A stretch of DNA of 64,000 nt. Origin: Actinomyces ruminis (lineage in GTDB: Bacteria; Actinomycetota; Actinomycetes; Actinomycetales; Actinomycetaceae). The translations under genes were made by a program, and so were the position numbers. Below the pieces are notes generated by a model. It was not told the DNA's origin and searched no databases. It saw nothing but the letters and a program-made list of their open reading frames with translations. Below, one piece after another: positions 18,311 to 27,296 of the stretch (position 1 is its first letter; each line of letters opens with the position of its first letter). The stretch spans positions 1-64,000 of the forward strand of contig NZ_MTPX02000019.1 of assembly GCF_002154335.2 (NCBI RefSeq). The letters run 5' to 3'.

Positions 18311-19210
18311 GTGGCGATTTCAAACAGTTTCGATCTTTCACGGTGCTCTCTCAATACCGCGACCATCAAGCACGCCACCCTCACGGAGGCCGTGACGACC
18401 GCGGCGGCGGCGGGTTATGGGGCCGTCGGGCTGTGGCGGGATCGGGTGCAGGAGGTCGGGGCCGAGGAGGCGGGTCGCATCGTGCGGGACGCAGGACTGC
18501 GAGTCTCCTCGCTGTGCCGGGGAGGCTTCTTCACCGACCTTGATGTCGAACGGACCCGGGCAGCCGTTGACGACAACCGCCGCGCCATCGATGAGGCTGC
18601 CGCCGTGGGCACCGGCGAACTGATCCTGGTGGTCGGGGGGTTGCCCGCCAACCCGGAACCGGGAATGGGCGTCTCCCCCGACGCCGGGCAACCGGAGCGC
18701 GACCTCGGCGCCGCGCGGGAACGCGTCGGACTACGGTTGGCCGAACTCGTCCCCTACGCCCGGGAACGTGGTGTGCGCCTGGTATTGGAGCCAATGCATC
18801 CGATCTTCTGCGCCGATCGCGGCGTCGTTTCCACGCTCGGACAGGCGCTGGACATTGCCGCCCCCTTCGCAGCCACAGAGGTGGGCGTGGTTGTAGACAC
18901 CTACCACGTGTGGTGGGACCCGCAGCTCGCCGCGTCAATCGCGCGTGCGGGCGCGCAGGGGCGGCTGGCCGCCTACCAGGTGTGCGACTGGGTACTCCCG
19001 TTTAAGGAGGACACGCTCAACTCGCGCGGGTATGTGGGTGACGGCTACATCGACTTCGAGGCGATCACCGGCTGGGTTCGCGACGCCGGCTACACCGGAG
19101 CGGTGGAGACCGAGATCTTCAATACCGACATCTGGGAGCGGCCCTTCGGTGAGGTGGCCGAGCGCGTAGCCGCCGACTACGCAGAGCGGGTGCTGCCGTT
19201 CCTTAGCTAA
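18311..19210 (+). CDS. Sugar phosphate isomerase/epimerase (xylose isomerase-like TIM barrel)
   Basis: A 299-aa AP-endonuclease-2 type TIM barrel (PF01261). Metal-ligand acidic residues occur in VLEPMHP, GVVVDTYHVWWDP, QVCDWVLPFKED and VETEIFN. These enzymes act on sugars, keto-sugars or inositol derivatives using a divalent metal; the exact substrate is not visible. The GTG at 18311 lies just past the shared divergent promoter region. Its TAA (19208-19210) overlaps the stop of the convergent Gfo/Idh/MocA gene in the palindrome TTAGCTAA. Confidence 0.8.
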   Translation: MAISNSFDLSRCSLNTATIKHATLTEAVTTAAAAGYGAVGLWRDRVQEVGAEEAGRIVRDAGLRVSSLCRGGFFTDLDVERTRAAVDDNRRAIDEAAAVGTGELILVVGGLPANPEPGMGVSPDAGQPERDLGAARERVGLRLAELVPYARERGVRLVLEPMHPIFCADRGVVSTLGQALDIAAPFAATEVGVVVDTYHVWWDPQLAASIARAGAQGRLAAYQVCDWVLPFKEDTLNSRGYVGDGYIDFEAITGWVRDAGYTGAVETEIFNTDIWERPFGEVAERVAADYAERVLPFLS

Positions 19211-20366
19211 AACAGCGCAGCGAAGATCCCCCGGCGGTGGCCCACGGCGCTCCCGCCTCGCGGAAGGTTTGGCCAGTGGAGGCACATCGGTGCACCCACT
19301 CGGCAGCATCACGCAGTACCGGGGCCCGGTCCAGCCCATCCGCCGTCGGCTCATCCCTCCAAGTAACCAACTCGGGCGCGATTGGGCGCGGGTCCGGCGC
19401 AAGTCGCACGGTTTCCAGCAGCACCATGAAGCCGCTCACGGATTCGAGCGGGACCAGCAGCTCCTCCTCCCCCCGCCGCGCCGACAGGAGATTGCACAAC
19501 AGATCACGGCGGCCGTATTCGATGGCTGCCACCGTGTTCCCGTGCGCATCCAGTTGCCGGGCACGGTCCTCCGTATATGCCAGTACAACCGCGCCTTGGT
19601 CCCCATAGAAGGTGATTAACGGCGGTGCCTCGCTCCCCGCGCACAGTGTCAGGGCGGCGGTTATCGGAACCCCGGCCCGGTTCTGGATTCGCGCCGTCGA
19701 GGTGTCATCCGCCTGGATGTCGTTGACCCGGTACTGGTCGAGCGTGATCGGCCCGACGGCGTCGGAGCGCCCGCATCCCAGGATCGTCAGTGCCGAGGCG
19801 AAGGCGTGCGCGAATGGGTTGGTCAGCACCCCGTCGACGACGTCGCGCCCGTCGAGGCTGCGTCTGCCCGCCCACCGCGCACGCCGCCAGTAGGAGATCG
19901 GCCGGCTCCAGCAGCCCTCTATTCCCACCGCACGTACGGAGCCGATCATCTCCGCCGCGAGCGCGCGCCGGAGCCAGGGAACTGCCGTCGAGCCGAGCGC
20001 CTGAAAGCCGACCTGTACGAGGCGCCCGCTGCGGTCCGCAGTCATTTGAAGTCTGTGATAGTCCTCCATCGATGCGGTGGGAGGCTTTTCCAGCAGCACA
20101 TCGCAGCCGCCGCTCAGCGCCGTTGTGGCGAGCTCCAAATGGGTGGCGATGGGGGTGGCAATGATGACGACGTCCGCATCCACCGCCTCCAGGCAGCGCC
20201 GCAACGTCTCCCAGTGAGGGGCCCCAGTCTCCACCTCGGGCGGCTGAAGGTCGACCGTTGCCGCCAGGCGGGTCCGTCCGTGGTCCTGCAACTCCAGTAC
20301 GTGGCGCAGGTGGCCGGCTCCATGCCCGTGGATCCCGACGACGACGATTGCCGGGGCCCGCTTCAC
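19203..20366 (-). CDS. Gfo/Idh/MocA family oxidoreductase
   Basis: A 387-aa protein with an N-terminal NAD-binding strand (APAIVVVGIHGHGAGHLRHV), the family motif in GGCDVLLEKPPTASMEDYHRL (EKP), and a C-terminal oligomerisation/substrate domain. The GTG at 20366 overlaps the TGA of the upstream PmoA-like gene (GTGA), fixing this start; the 43 residues before it in the frame lie inside that gene. It is the last gene of a leftward series including the PmoA-like and 586-aa genes. Pairing of PmoA/DUF6807 with Gfo/Idh enzymes is a known gene-neighbourhood in sugar catabolism. Confidence 0.8.
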   Translation of the reverse strand: MKRAPAIVVVGIHGHGAGHLRHVLELQDHGRTRLAATVDLQPPEVETGAPHWETLRRCLEAVDADVVIIATPIATHLELATTALSGGCDVLLEKPPTASMEDYHRLQMTADRSGRLVQVGFQALGSTAVPWLRRALAAEMIGSVRAVGIEGCWSRPISYWRRARWAGRRSLDGRDVVDGVLTNPFAHAFASALTILGCGRSDAVGPITLDQYRVNDIQADDTSTARIQNRAGVPITAALTLCAGSEAPPLITFYGDQGAVVLAYTEDRARQLDAHGNTVAAIEYGRRDLLCNLLSARRGEEELLVPLESVSGFMVLLETVRLAPDPRPIAPELVTWRDEPTADGLDRAPVLRDAAEWVHRCASTGQTFREAGAPWATAGGSSLRCFS

Positions 20367-21271
20367 TGACCCCACCCGACCTCGGCCAGGACGCGCTCGA
20401 CCTGCGCCGCGGTACTCAGGTCGGCGTCCAGTATCAGCGCGTCCATCCCAAACATGAAGGGACGCCCGCCGGGGAGCCGTAGCGATTCCTGCCATGCCAG
20501 GGCCGGGCCGGCACCCGGATACTCAGAGGTCCGCACGAACCAGGGCACGTATGGACCGCGCTGGCGCAGCACCACCGAGACTCCCGGTCGTCCGGTCGCA
20601 GCTTGGGAGGCGCAGAGCGGCGCGGCGTGCATAGTGATCCACTCGCCGCAGGACCCGTTTACGCGCTCCTCCCCGAGTGCCTCGGGCGAGAACACCTCCC
20701 ACGTGAACCACCGCGGGAACCGCCAGAAAATTCCCCCGTAGCCGGCGCCCACGCGTCCCCTGGCGCCGGGAGTTGAGATAACCGCATCGTGCCGCGGCGT
20801 GATGGCACTGCTCCAACTCAGCACAGCCATCGTGGTGGACGCTCCGGGCGGTGACCCCGACCAGGTAATCGACCGGTCCTCGATGAGCTGAGTCACCCCG
20901 TCGGCACCGATCCAGTCAATCGTGCAGTCAAGACTTCGCCCACTAAACACGTTTCCCGAGCTATGCTTCTCACCAAGCCGTCCCAGTCGTACGTCGATTA
21001 CCTGCTGACGGCCATGTCTGTTCTCCCAGAGGTATCCACGCCCCGGAACATAGGTCTTGCCACCCCAGAAGTGGTTACCGTTAACGTCGGGCAGCGCCAG
21101 CGAGAGCCCCATGTGGTGGGGGTGATCAGCGGGCGCAATCTCCGTTAGCAGGGTACCCCCAGGCGAACGGATCGGGTGCAGATAGGGCCGCGGCGACGTG
21201 GTCTCCACAAGCGTATCTCCCGCTTCGAAGAGCAACATCGATCGGTCGGCGCCGGTCAAGTCAATGGTCAT
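20363..21271 (-). CDS. PmoA family protein (DUF6807)
   Basis: A 302-aa protein with the family motif DHPHHMGLSLALPDVNGNHFWGGKTYV (residues about 48-75) and HGRQQV. Despite the name 'methane oxygenase PmoA', these soluble proteins are not methane monooxygenases; they are found with carbohydrate-active genes and have a galactose-mutarotase-like look. Their role is unresolved. GAGGAG lies upstream of the ATG at 21271. It is between the 586-aa gene upstream and the Gfo/Idh gene, to which it is coupled by a GTGA overlap. Confidence 0.8.
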   Translation of the reverse strand: MTIDLTGADRSMLLFEAGDTLVETTSPRPYLHPIRSPGGTLLTEIAPADHPHHMGLSLALPDVNGNHFWGGKTYVPGRGYLWENRHGRQQVIDVRLGRLGEKHSSGNVFSGRSLDCTIDWIGADGVTQLIEDRSITWSGSPPGASTTMAVLSWSSAITPRHDAVISTPGARGRVGAGYGGIFWRFPRWFTWEVFSPEALGEERVNGSCGEWITMHAAPLCASQAATGRPGVSVVLRQRGPYVPWFVRTSEYPGAGPALAWQESLRLPGGRPFMFGMDALILDADLSTAAQVERVLAEVGWGQ

Positions 21272-21283
21272 GGCCGGATCTCC

Positions 21284-23044
21284 TCATCGCAGTCCCGCGC
21301 CTCGCTTATGTTCTCGCCGCCGGCCTCGGGCTCCAAACACGAGCGGAAGCGCAAGCGCATCTCGCCGGTACATGCGCGGATATGTACAGGCGCTGTCCGC
21401 CGAGCGCATCCGTGCCTCCCACATGACGGAGCTCCTCACCGGCTCATAGAGGGGCGGTGCCTGACACGTGTCCCCCGCTATGGTGATCCGCAGAGCGCCA
21501 TCGCCCTCTCCCCAGGTCACCTCTTCGGCGTCGGGTATCCACATGCCTTCTTCAAACCGCGTGACTCCCCCGGCGGGAAGGTCCGGCAACGCCACCTCCA
21601 GGCACACGCGAGTACAAGGGCCCCAAGTCTTGACCGTCAGGTCGAAACCGTTAGGCCGAGGCACCACGGTTACTTCGGTGCTCAATGTCAGCGCGTCCCG
21701 CTCTCGATGGGAGAACGCCATGGCCGCGGCGAACCGGCCCTCGTACTCCAGGGGGTAGTGGCCGTCCGCACTGCGCGATCCATCCGGAAGCGGGTGGTAG
21801 TAGTTCGCCGCGACCCGCTCACTGAGTTGGTATGCGGCCGCATCGCCCGAGCCGACACGCCGGATGCCCTCCGCACGGAAGGGCCCCAGAGCGAAGAACT
21901 CGCGTGACAGCCGCAGGGACCTGATCTCAACGCCGCCTACCCAAGCGTGCAGGAAGGTCGGATTACGGGCTAGCCCCGACGCCGTGCGCCCGCACGTATG
22001 CCGATCCGAGCCGCCGTTGACACACAGGTACCGGTCGCGGTGCCGATTCACCGCGAGTCCCGAGCCGAACAGGCGTTCGCCCGGTTCCGGGGCGACCGGT
22101 TCAGGTAGAGGCTCGGTGCAGCGCATGTCGAGCAGCGCATTGCTGAGCTCGTCGCCCGGGTCCGGCACTCCCATGGACCAGGCCCGAGTGCACCACCAGG
22201 CCAGGTCGCCCCGGCCCCTGGTGATGCTGACCAGCCGCAGCTGGTGGTGGAACAGGCTGAGCGGCACGGTGAAGAACTGGTCCTGACGACGGGAGTGGAC
22301 GGTCTCAACGTTTCCGCCCGGATCGGTCATGGCCACAATCGCCTCAAGATTGCGCACGACCACATCCTCCAGTTCGGGTCGGCCGAGTTCTCGCGCCAGT
22401 ACAAGCAGACTCCTGTTGGTCACATGGGCGGCATAGTTGGCCGAGCGTTCGGAGTACTGCCCGTCGGGGTCGACGTCGATGCCCTCGCCCAGCCACTGGT
22501 CGATACGTGCGCGTCGGGCCGGGTCCGGACAGCGTGCGTCGAGCTTGGCTAGAGCCTGGCACAGTTCCCAACGGTGGTTCGGCGTGTGCACACCGCCGAT
22601 GCGCAGCGGCGCATCAACCCTGTCCACACAGGCATCGAGTGCGTGCCTGAGACGGGCAGTCAGTCGCGCATCCGAACTGCCGCCGCAGTCGGGGCATTCG
22701 GCCGTGCCTTCGGCAATAGAGAGCGGCTCGAGGAGTCGCAGGGTATCGAGCATGTCGTTGGCGGTGAAGGCCGTGTCGGGCGGCGATTGCAGGTTGTCTC
22801 CGTCGAAGAGCCCACTGTGACGCTGCCGGGACCTCAGCAGCTCGGCCAACGAGCATGCCGCACGAAGCAACCTGTTGTCGGCGTGCATCCACGCTCCTGG
22901 CGCGCGATAACACGCCACCATCACCTTGATCCGGCGGGCAAGTGCGCGATCAGACGGGTTCGAGCGTAGAAAACCGTCCTGCTCCGTCACCATGCCCGCG
23001 GCCTGTCGTTCCGCCAAGGCGGTGACTTCGGCGAGATAAGCCAT
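21284..23044 (-). CDS. Unassigned 586-aa protein, possible alpha/alpha-toroid glycan lyase
   Basis: No family is certain. Residues 1-250 are helical, with PNHRWELCQALAKL and SERSANYAAHVTNRSLLVLAREL, reminiscent of alpha/alpha-toroid glycoside hydrolases and polysaccharide lyases. Residues 330-586 look beta-rich (RYLCVNGGSDRHTCG, ANYYHPLPDGS), like the sandwich of heparinase II/III-type enzymes. CPDC is an isolated pair of cysteines. There is no signal peptide, so it would act in the cytosol on imported oligosaccharide. It starts 7 bp after the stop of the permease gene upstream and precedes the PmoA-like gene in one operon. Lyase or hydrolase function is inference. Confidence 0.5.
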   Translation of the reverse strand: MAYLAEVTALAERQAAGMVTEQDGFLRSNPSDRALARRIKVMVACYRAPGAWMHADNRLLRAACSLAELLRSRQRHSGLFDGDNLQSPPDTAFTANDMLDTLRLLEPLSIAEGTAECPDCGGSSDARLTARLRHALDACVDRVDAPLRIGGVHTPNHRWELCQALAKLDARCPDPARRARIDQWLGEGIDVDPDGQYSERSANYAAHVTNRSLLVLARELGRPELEDVVVRNLEAIVAMTDPGGNVETVHSRRQDQFFTVPLSLFHHQLRLVSITRGRGDLAWWCTRAWSMGVPDPGDELSNALLDMRCTEPLPEPVAPEPGERLFGSGLAVNRHRDRYLCVNGGSDRHTCGRTASGLARNPTFLHAWVGGVEIRSLRLSREFFALGPFRAEGIRRVGSGDAAAYQLSERVAANYYHPLPDGSRSADGHYPLEYEGRFAAAMAFSHRERDALTLSTEVTVVPRPNGFDLTVKTWGPCTRVCLEVALPDLPAGGVTRFEEGMWIPDAEEVTWGEGDGALRITIAGDTCQAPPLYEPVRSSVMWEARMRSADSACTYPRMYRRDALALPLVFGARGRRREHKRGAGLR

Positions 23045-23051
23045 CGCCGGA

Positions 23052-23972
23052 TCAGTCCTTTATCCCTGTGCTTAGATCGGCACTCATGATATTGCGTTGG
23101 AAAACCAGATAAATGATCAACAACGGCAGTATAGAAATGACCGACGCCCCCAAAAGCACCGTCCAGTTGATATTCTCTGCGCCGACGATCGAGCGTAGCG
23201 CCACCTGGAGCGTGAACTTGTCCTTATCGGAGATGACGATCAGCGGCCAGATGTAATCGTTCCAACGCCACTGGAATGAGAATATCGCCAGCGTAAGCAT
23301 GGTCGGGCGGGACAGCGGCAGCATGATGCGGAAGAAGGTGGAGAACTCCCCTGAACCGTCCAGGCGTGCGGCCTCGAGAAGCTCGTCGGGTACCGTGATG
23401 AAGAATTGGCGAAACATGAATACGCCCGTGGCCGTCATGATCGACGGCATTACCAGACCGGCAAGCTGGTTGTACAGGCCCAGGTCGCGAATGACCAAGA
23501 ACGTCGGCGACAGTATAACCTCCGTCGGCAACATGGTAGTCATGAGCAGGGCAATGAACAACACCTTGAGCCAGCGGTTGGAGTACTTGGCCAGCGCATA
23601 CCCGGTTGCGGCGGAGACGATCACCGTCAGTACCGTGGTGGTGGATGCAACTATGAGGGTGTTCTTGAAGTAGGTGGCGAAGTCGAAGCGGGTCCATGCC
23701 TGTACATACCCGTCCAGCGTCCAACGCCGCGGGAGAAAGGACAGCGGGAAGGAGAACAACTCCCCGCCCGGCTTGAACGACGAGAGCAGGAACCACAGCA
23801 CGGGAAAGCCGTAGACCACGGCGACCAGCCACATCGCGGCGGTGAGCAGGGGAGACTTACGGACACGGGCGATCTCCTGCTTCGAATGCCGCCCGCCAGG
23901 CCTGCAGGTCCACGAGTCCCACCGCCTGGACGCACCCGGCTTAGCTCGCGTCGGCCGCGTGACCGTTGTCAT
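23052..23972 (-). CDS. Carbohydrate ABC transporter permease (MalG type)
   Basis: A 306-aa integral membrane protein with six hydrophobic segments. The conserved EAA loop is visible as ELLEAARLDGSGEFSTFFRIMLPLSRP (residues about 208-234). The ATG overlaps the TGA of the upstream permease (ATGA), so the two are translationally coupled. It forms the channel with that partner and the lipoprotein at 24955. No ATPase gene is in the window; CUT1 systems usually share a distal MsiK/UgpC-type ATPase. Confidence 0.9.
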   Translation of the reverse strand: MTTVTRPTRAKPGASRRWDSWTCRPGGRHSKQEIARVRKSPLLTAAMWLVAVVYGFPVLWFLLSSFKPGGELFSFPLSFLPRRWTLDGYVQAWTRFDFATYFKNTLIVASTTTVLTVIVSAATGYALAKYSNRWLKVLFIALLMTTMLPTEVILSPTFLVIRDLGLYNQLAGLVMPSIMTATGVFMFRQFFITVPDELLEAARLDGSGEFSTFFRIMLPLSRPTMLTLAIFSFQWRWNDYIWPLIVISDKDKFTLQVALRSIVGAENINWTVLLGASVISILPLLIIYLVFQRNIMSADLSTGIKD

Positions 23973-24903
23973 TGCGCCTCCCGGCGGTTGTTCACATACA
24001 ACTGGGCCAGAGACAGCACCAGGAGGATAACCAGGAGAATCATTGACGCGGCAGATGCATAGCCGATCTTCGCCCGGGAGAAACCCGTGGTGTAGATGTA
24101 CTGCACGATCAGGTTGTTAGCCGTGCCCGGGCCGCCCCCGTTGACCGCCTGAACCATGGCGAACTCCTTCATCGCTCCGAGCGTAGCCAGAAGGATCACC
24201 ATGAACGACGTCGGACGTATTGACGGCATGGTCACGTGCCGGAAGGTTTGCCACGCAGTGGCTCCATCAAGGGCCGCGGCCTCCTTAAGGCTACGGGGAA
24301 CATTGCGCAGGGCGGAGATGAACAGCAGCATGGAGAAAGCGGTGCCGGCCCAGGCCCCCGCGAAAACCACCACCATGAGCGACAGATCGGCGTCAGTCTG
24401 CCATTTCGGTCCGGTTCCACCCAACTGGGAGATCACGTAGTTGACCAGGCCGAAACTCTCCCGAACAGCCAACGCCAGATGACCCCGACCACTATGGGTG
24501 ATATCAGCCAGGGCATGAAGAACACCAGTCGGGCCACGGACTTGCCGACCACTCGCTCACTGGTCAGGAACACGGCCGTGAGCAGAGACAGCACGTAGGT
24601 CAACGGCACCGCGATGATTGCGTACTCGAAGGTGCGCAGCAACGCACCGTAGAAGTCCCCATCAGCGAATAGGTCTACGTAGTTCGCCACGCCTACGATT
24701 TCATAGCTCCCCCGGCCGCGATAGTCGGTGAAGGAGTAGAACAGCCCCGTCGCCGCGGGCCAGACGAAGAAGACCGCATACAGGGCGATGATGACGGCGG
24801 TAAAAGCAATCGGCTGCCATCGATAGGTCCCTGGTGACTTTCGCCTCCGAACGAGCCCGGGCGTTCGCCCCGATGGCGCCTGCTTTATCGACTCGACAGC
24901 CAT
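23969..24903 (-). CDS. Carbohydrate ABC transporter permease (MalF type, one frameshift)
   Basis: Two frames form one CUT1 permease of 311 aa. The N-terminal part ends at VIWRWLFG and the C-terminal part begins ESFGLVNYVISQLGG. Adding one G near 24461 (GGG to GGGG on the coding strand) joins them. The EAA loop is SLKEAAALDGATAWQTFRHVTMPSIRP. Typical MalF topology with GGGPGTANNLIVQYIY. It is coupled to the MalG-type gene and preceded by the binding-protein gene. Confidence 0.9.
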
Positions 24904-24954
24904 ATTCGCAATCCCCCTGGAGCTTCCTTAGCCCGACTCATCGCTCGGAAACGG

Positions 24955-26277
24955 TCAGAATACCCCTCCAACTTGTTCAGTCATCTCAGTCTCGATGGCT
25001 GTAATCGTGGTATCGAGGTCTTGTTCACCACTGAGGTACTTGATCACTTCGTCACGCACCGGATCACCCTCCAACGTTTTACCAGCATTTTGCCACTCAA
25101 GTTGCGAAGTAATTTGATAGCCTGAGATGTCGGGCGCAGCCGCGATCTCGTTATTGTAAACATCGAAGGCCTCTTGCGCGAATTCGTAATCCACCGCGAC
25201 ACCTTCGATCGAGGGCAATGCGCCGGCGAGCTTGCAGTACTTCGCGTAATGCTCGTCTTGATAGGTCCAGGAAATAAAGTCCTTCGCCGCCTGGCCATGG
25301 CCATTGGCATCAAAGGCGACCATGAGGTTCGTACCCAAGTTGGTCGCTCGGGTGGGCTGAGCCGGCATGTACACCGACGCCCACTCGAAATCCGTGATGT
25401 TGGCGTTGAAGTCGGCCAACTGCCAGACACCCGAGTAGTAAGCGGCCACTTGGCCCGATTTGAACAGCGCCGAGGGGTCATCCTCCGACAACCACACGGA
25501 CCTGGGCATGGTGGCGTCGTCGTTTATGTCGCCGAAGAACTCCAGGGCGGTGCGGGCGGCGGCGTCGGAGGTGTAGCGGCCGTCGTCCCCCTTGACGAAC
25601 CCCTCGGAGCCGAATTGATACATGAAGGAGCGCAACCGGTGTGACGTGCGGTCCATAACCAGGCCGTATGTGGCGCCGGTATTCTCCCGGACCCGGGTAA
25701 CCGCCTCCACGAACTCATCCCAGGTCCAGATGTCGTCCTCCGAGGTGGGATATGCAACACCGGCTTCATCGAACAGTGATTTGTTTATGAAAAGACCAAC
25801 AGCTGTGAGTGCCGCGGGCAGGGTGGTGACCCGCCCCTCCTCATCGGGAACCAGGAGGCTGCTCATGATGTTGCGCTCGGTGGCGACGTCCGCCAGGTCC
25901 ACCAGATCCTCGGAGAAGCTTGGGTCAACCGACGGGATACGGCCAATGTCGGGAAGATCATTGGCGAGCGCGGCATTGACGAGCTTGGTAACGAAGTCGT
26001 CGTAAGCGACGTCGACGATCTCGACATGGACACCGGTCTCCGCCTCGTAGTCGGCAGCGAGCGCGGCGTATCCGCCTCCCTCGTTCGCATCGCCCGAGAG
26101 CCAGAAGGTGAGGGTGTCGGTCTTCTCCTCTCCGGATGAAGATCCGCCGGAGGCGCAGCCGGCCAGCGCGAACGTCGGTATGGCAAGCAGAGCGCCCCCG
26201 GTGAACGCGCGGCGGGTGATGGCGGTCGACATGGGGGTGCGGGGGGACTGGTGCGGATGAGCCGTCGTGGCAGACAT
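24955..26277 (-). CDS. Sugar-binding lipoprotein of ABC transporter
   Basis: A 440-aa extracellular solute-binding protein. The signal region carries twin Arg (TRRAFTGGALLAIPTFALAGC), ending in a lipobox (LAGC) at about residues 37-40, so it is anchored outside the membrane by a lipidated Cys. The mature part has the family features (TLTFWLSGDANEGGGYAALAADYE). AAGGAAGGAGATCTGCTC gives a strong ribosome-binding site for the ATG at 26277. First gene of a leftward operon with both permeases, the 586-aa protein, the PmoA-like protein and Gfo/Idh. Ligand unknown, presumably an oligosaccharide. Confidence 0.9.
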   Translation of the reverse strand: MSATTAHPHQSPRTPMSTAITRRAFTGGALLAIPTFALAGCASGGSSSGEEKTDTLTFWLSGDANEGGGYAALAADYEAETGVHVEIVDVAYDDFVTKLVNAALANDLPDIGRIPSVDPSFSEDLVDLADVATERNIMSSLLVPDEEGRVTTLPAALTAVGLFINKSLFDEAGVAYPTSEDDIWTWDEFVEAVTRVRENTGATYGLVMDRTSHRLRSFMYQFGSEGFVKGDDGRYTSDAAARTALEFFGDINDDATMPRSVWLSEDDPSALFKSGQVAAYYSGVWQLADFNANITDFEWASVYMPAQPTRATNLGTNLMVAFDANGHGQAAKDFISWTYQDEHYAKYCKLAGALPSIEGVAVDYEFAQEAFDVYNNEIAAAPDISGYQITSQLEWQNAGKTLEGDPVRDEVIKYLSGEQDLDTTITAIETEMTEQVGGVF

Positions 26278-26334
26278 GAGCAGATCTCCTTCCTTCGTTG
26301 CAAACGAGACCTGGCAACAGTCTAGCGGGGATGT

Positions 26335-26405
26335 TCTAATATGTCGAGTTCCGATCTTGTGCGATCGTTTTCATGTCAACACATCATGTTCGATCGTTCA
26401 TGCAT
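26335..26405 (-). promoter_or_regulatory. Promoter/operator region of ABC importer 1 operon
   Basis: The gap between the lipoprotein gene and the ThuA gene contains CGATCGTT twice (near 26370 and 26391-26398, each a CGATCG palindrome) plus TTGACA on the coding strand (near 26374-26379). It shares ATGTTCTAA with the region at 18248. These look like regulator sites in the family also seen at 18270 and 34790. Promoter placement is uncertain. Confidence 0.4.
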
Positions 26406-26426
26406 GCCGTCGAGGCGGCGGTCTCG

Positions 26427-27128
26427 TCATCCAAGAAGCCAGGCGACCTCCCGGCGCATGAGTTCGCGACGATCCGGGTTCCGCATGGATCGTAAGTCGT
26501 GGCCGAGCGAGTCATAGACGACGCGCATGCCGTCCGCCGTGTTGACCCAGGCCGCCGGGTGGTCGGCGCCGGCCTCATACTGCGTGAGCGTCACGGTTGA
26601 GCCCGGATCGACGTCAAGCAACGTGTAGCGTTCATCGTAGACGCGAAGTTCGCCAAGGCCGGCAACGATCGGATGAGAACCGCGTACCGGGGTCCAGACC
26701 CCCTCGGAGTTCTCAGGATGGTACGTAGTACCGCGGATCCATCGTCCTCCAACAATGTACCGCCAGCGCGGGTTGTCCAGGAACGCGTTGATTCCCTGGT
26801 GGTGCACGAAAACCGGCTTGCCCGAGCCGGCGTAGGCGTTGACGGCCGCATGCGCCGGAAGCCACGAGTCGTCGTCGCCGTCGAAATCCGGATCAATGCG
26901 ACCGGTACCGCCGTTGACGACCAGCAAATCGAAGTCGTCCAAGTCGGACAACGAATCGCGGAACATCGACCGAACCTCGCTGCGCATGCCCAACTCACCC
27001 AACAGCAAAGCGATTTCATGGCTCATTGCCGCATGATCGTGCCAGGGATCCTCATAGCGACCACGCCCTGCAAGGACGAGCGCCGTACGCCCACGCGCCG
27101 CGCTGCCGGTCGACGCATTCTGTGCCAT
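26427..27128 (-). CDS. ThuA domain-containing protein
   Basis: A 233-aa class-I glutamine-amidotransferase-like fold. It has the ThuA-type motifs LVVNGGTG, FVHHQGINAFLD, GTTYHPENSEGV and AAWVNTADGMRVVYDSLGHD. ThuA of rhizobia belongs to trehalose and related disaccharide catabolism together with a Gfo/Idh partner (ThuB) through 3-keto sugars, which matches the Gfo/Idh enzymes here. GGAGG upstream of the ATG supports this start. It is divergent to the D-2-hydroxyacid dehydrogenase, separated by 168 bp. Confidence 0.8.
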   Translation of the reverse strand: MAQNASTGSAARGRTALVLAGRGRYEDPWHDHAAMSHEIALLLGELGMRSEVRSMFRDSLSDLDDFDLLVVNGGTGRIDPDFDGDDDSWLPAHAAVNAYAGSGKPVFVHHQGINAFLDNPRWRYIVGGRWIRGTTYHPENSEGVWTPVRGSHPIVAGLGELRVYDERYTLLDVDPGSTVTLTQYEAGADHPAAWVNTADGMRVVYDSLGHDLRSMRNPDRRELMRREVAWLLG

Positions 27129-27296
27129 GATTTGTCAGGCCTCCTCCGATAGGCTCCAGCACACCTAACCCTAGTCCGATCAGTTTCAAACACAAGTACT
27201 CTGATTGGTGCGCTACCGTGCTGTTTGGAGCTATGCTCTACCCGGTCGCCGCTGAACAGCAGGTGCCCACACTTCAACGCTGCCAGAGGGGTTCAC

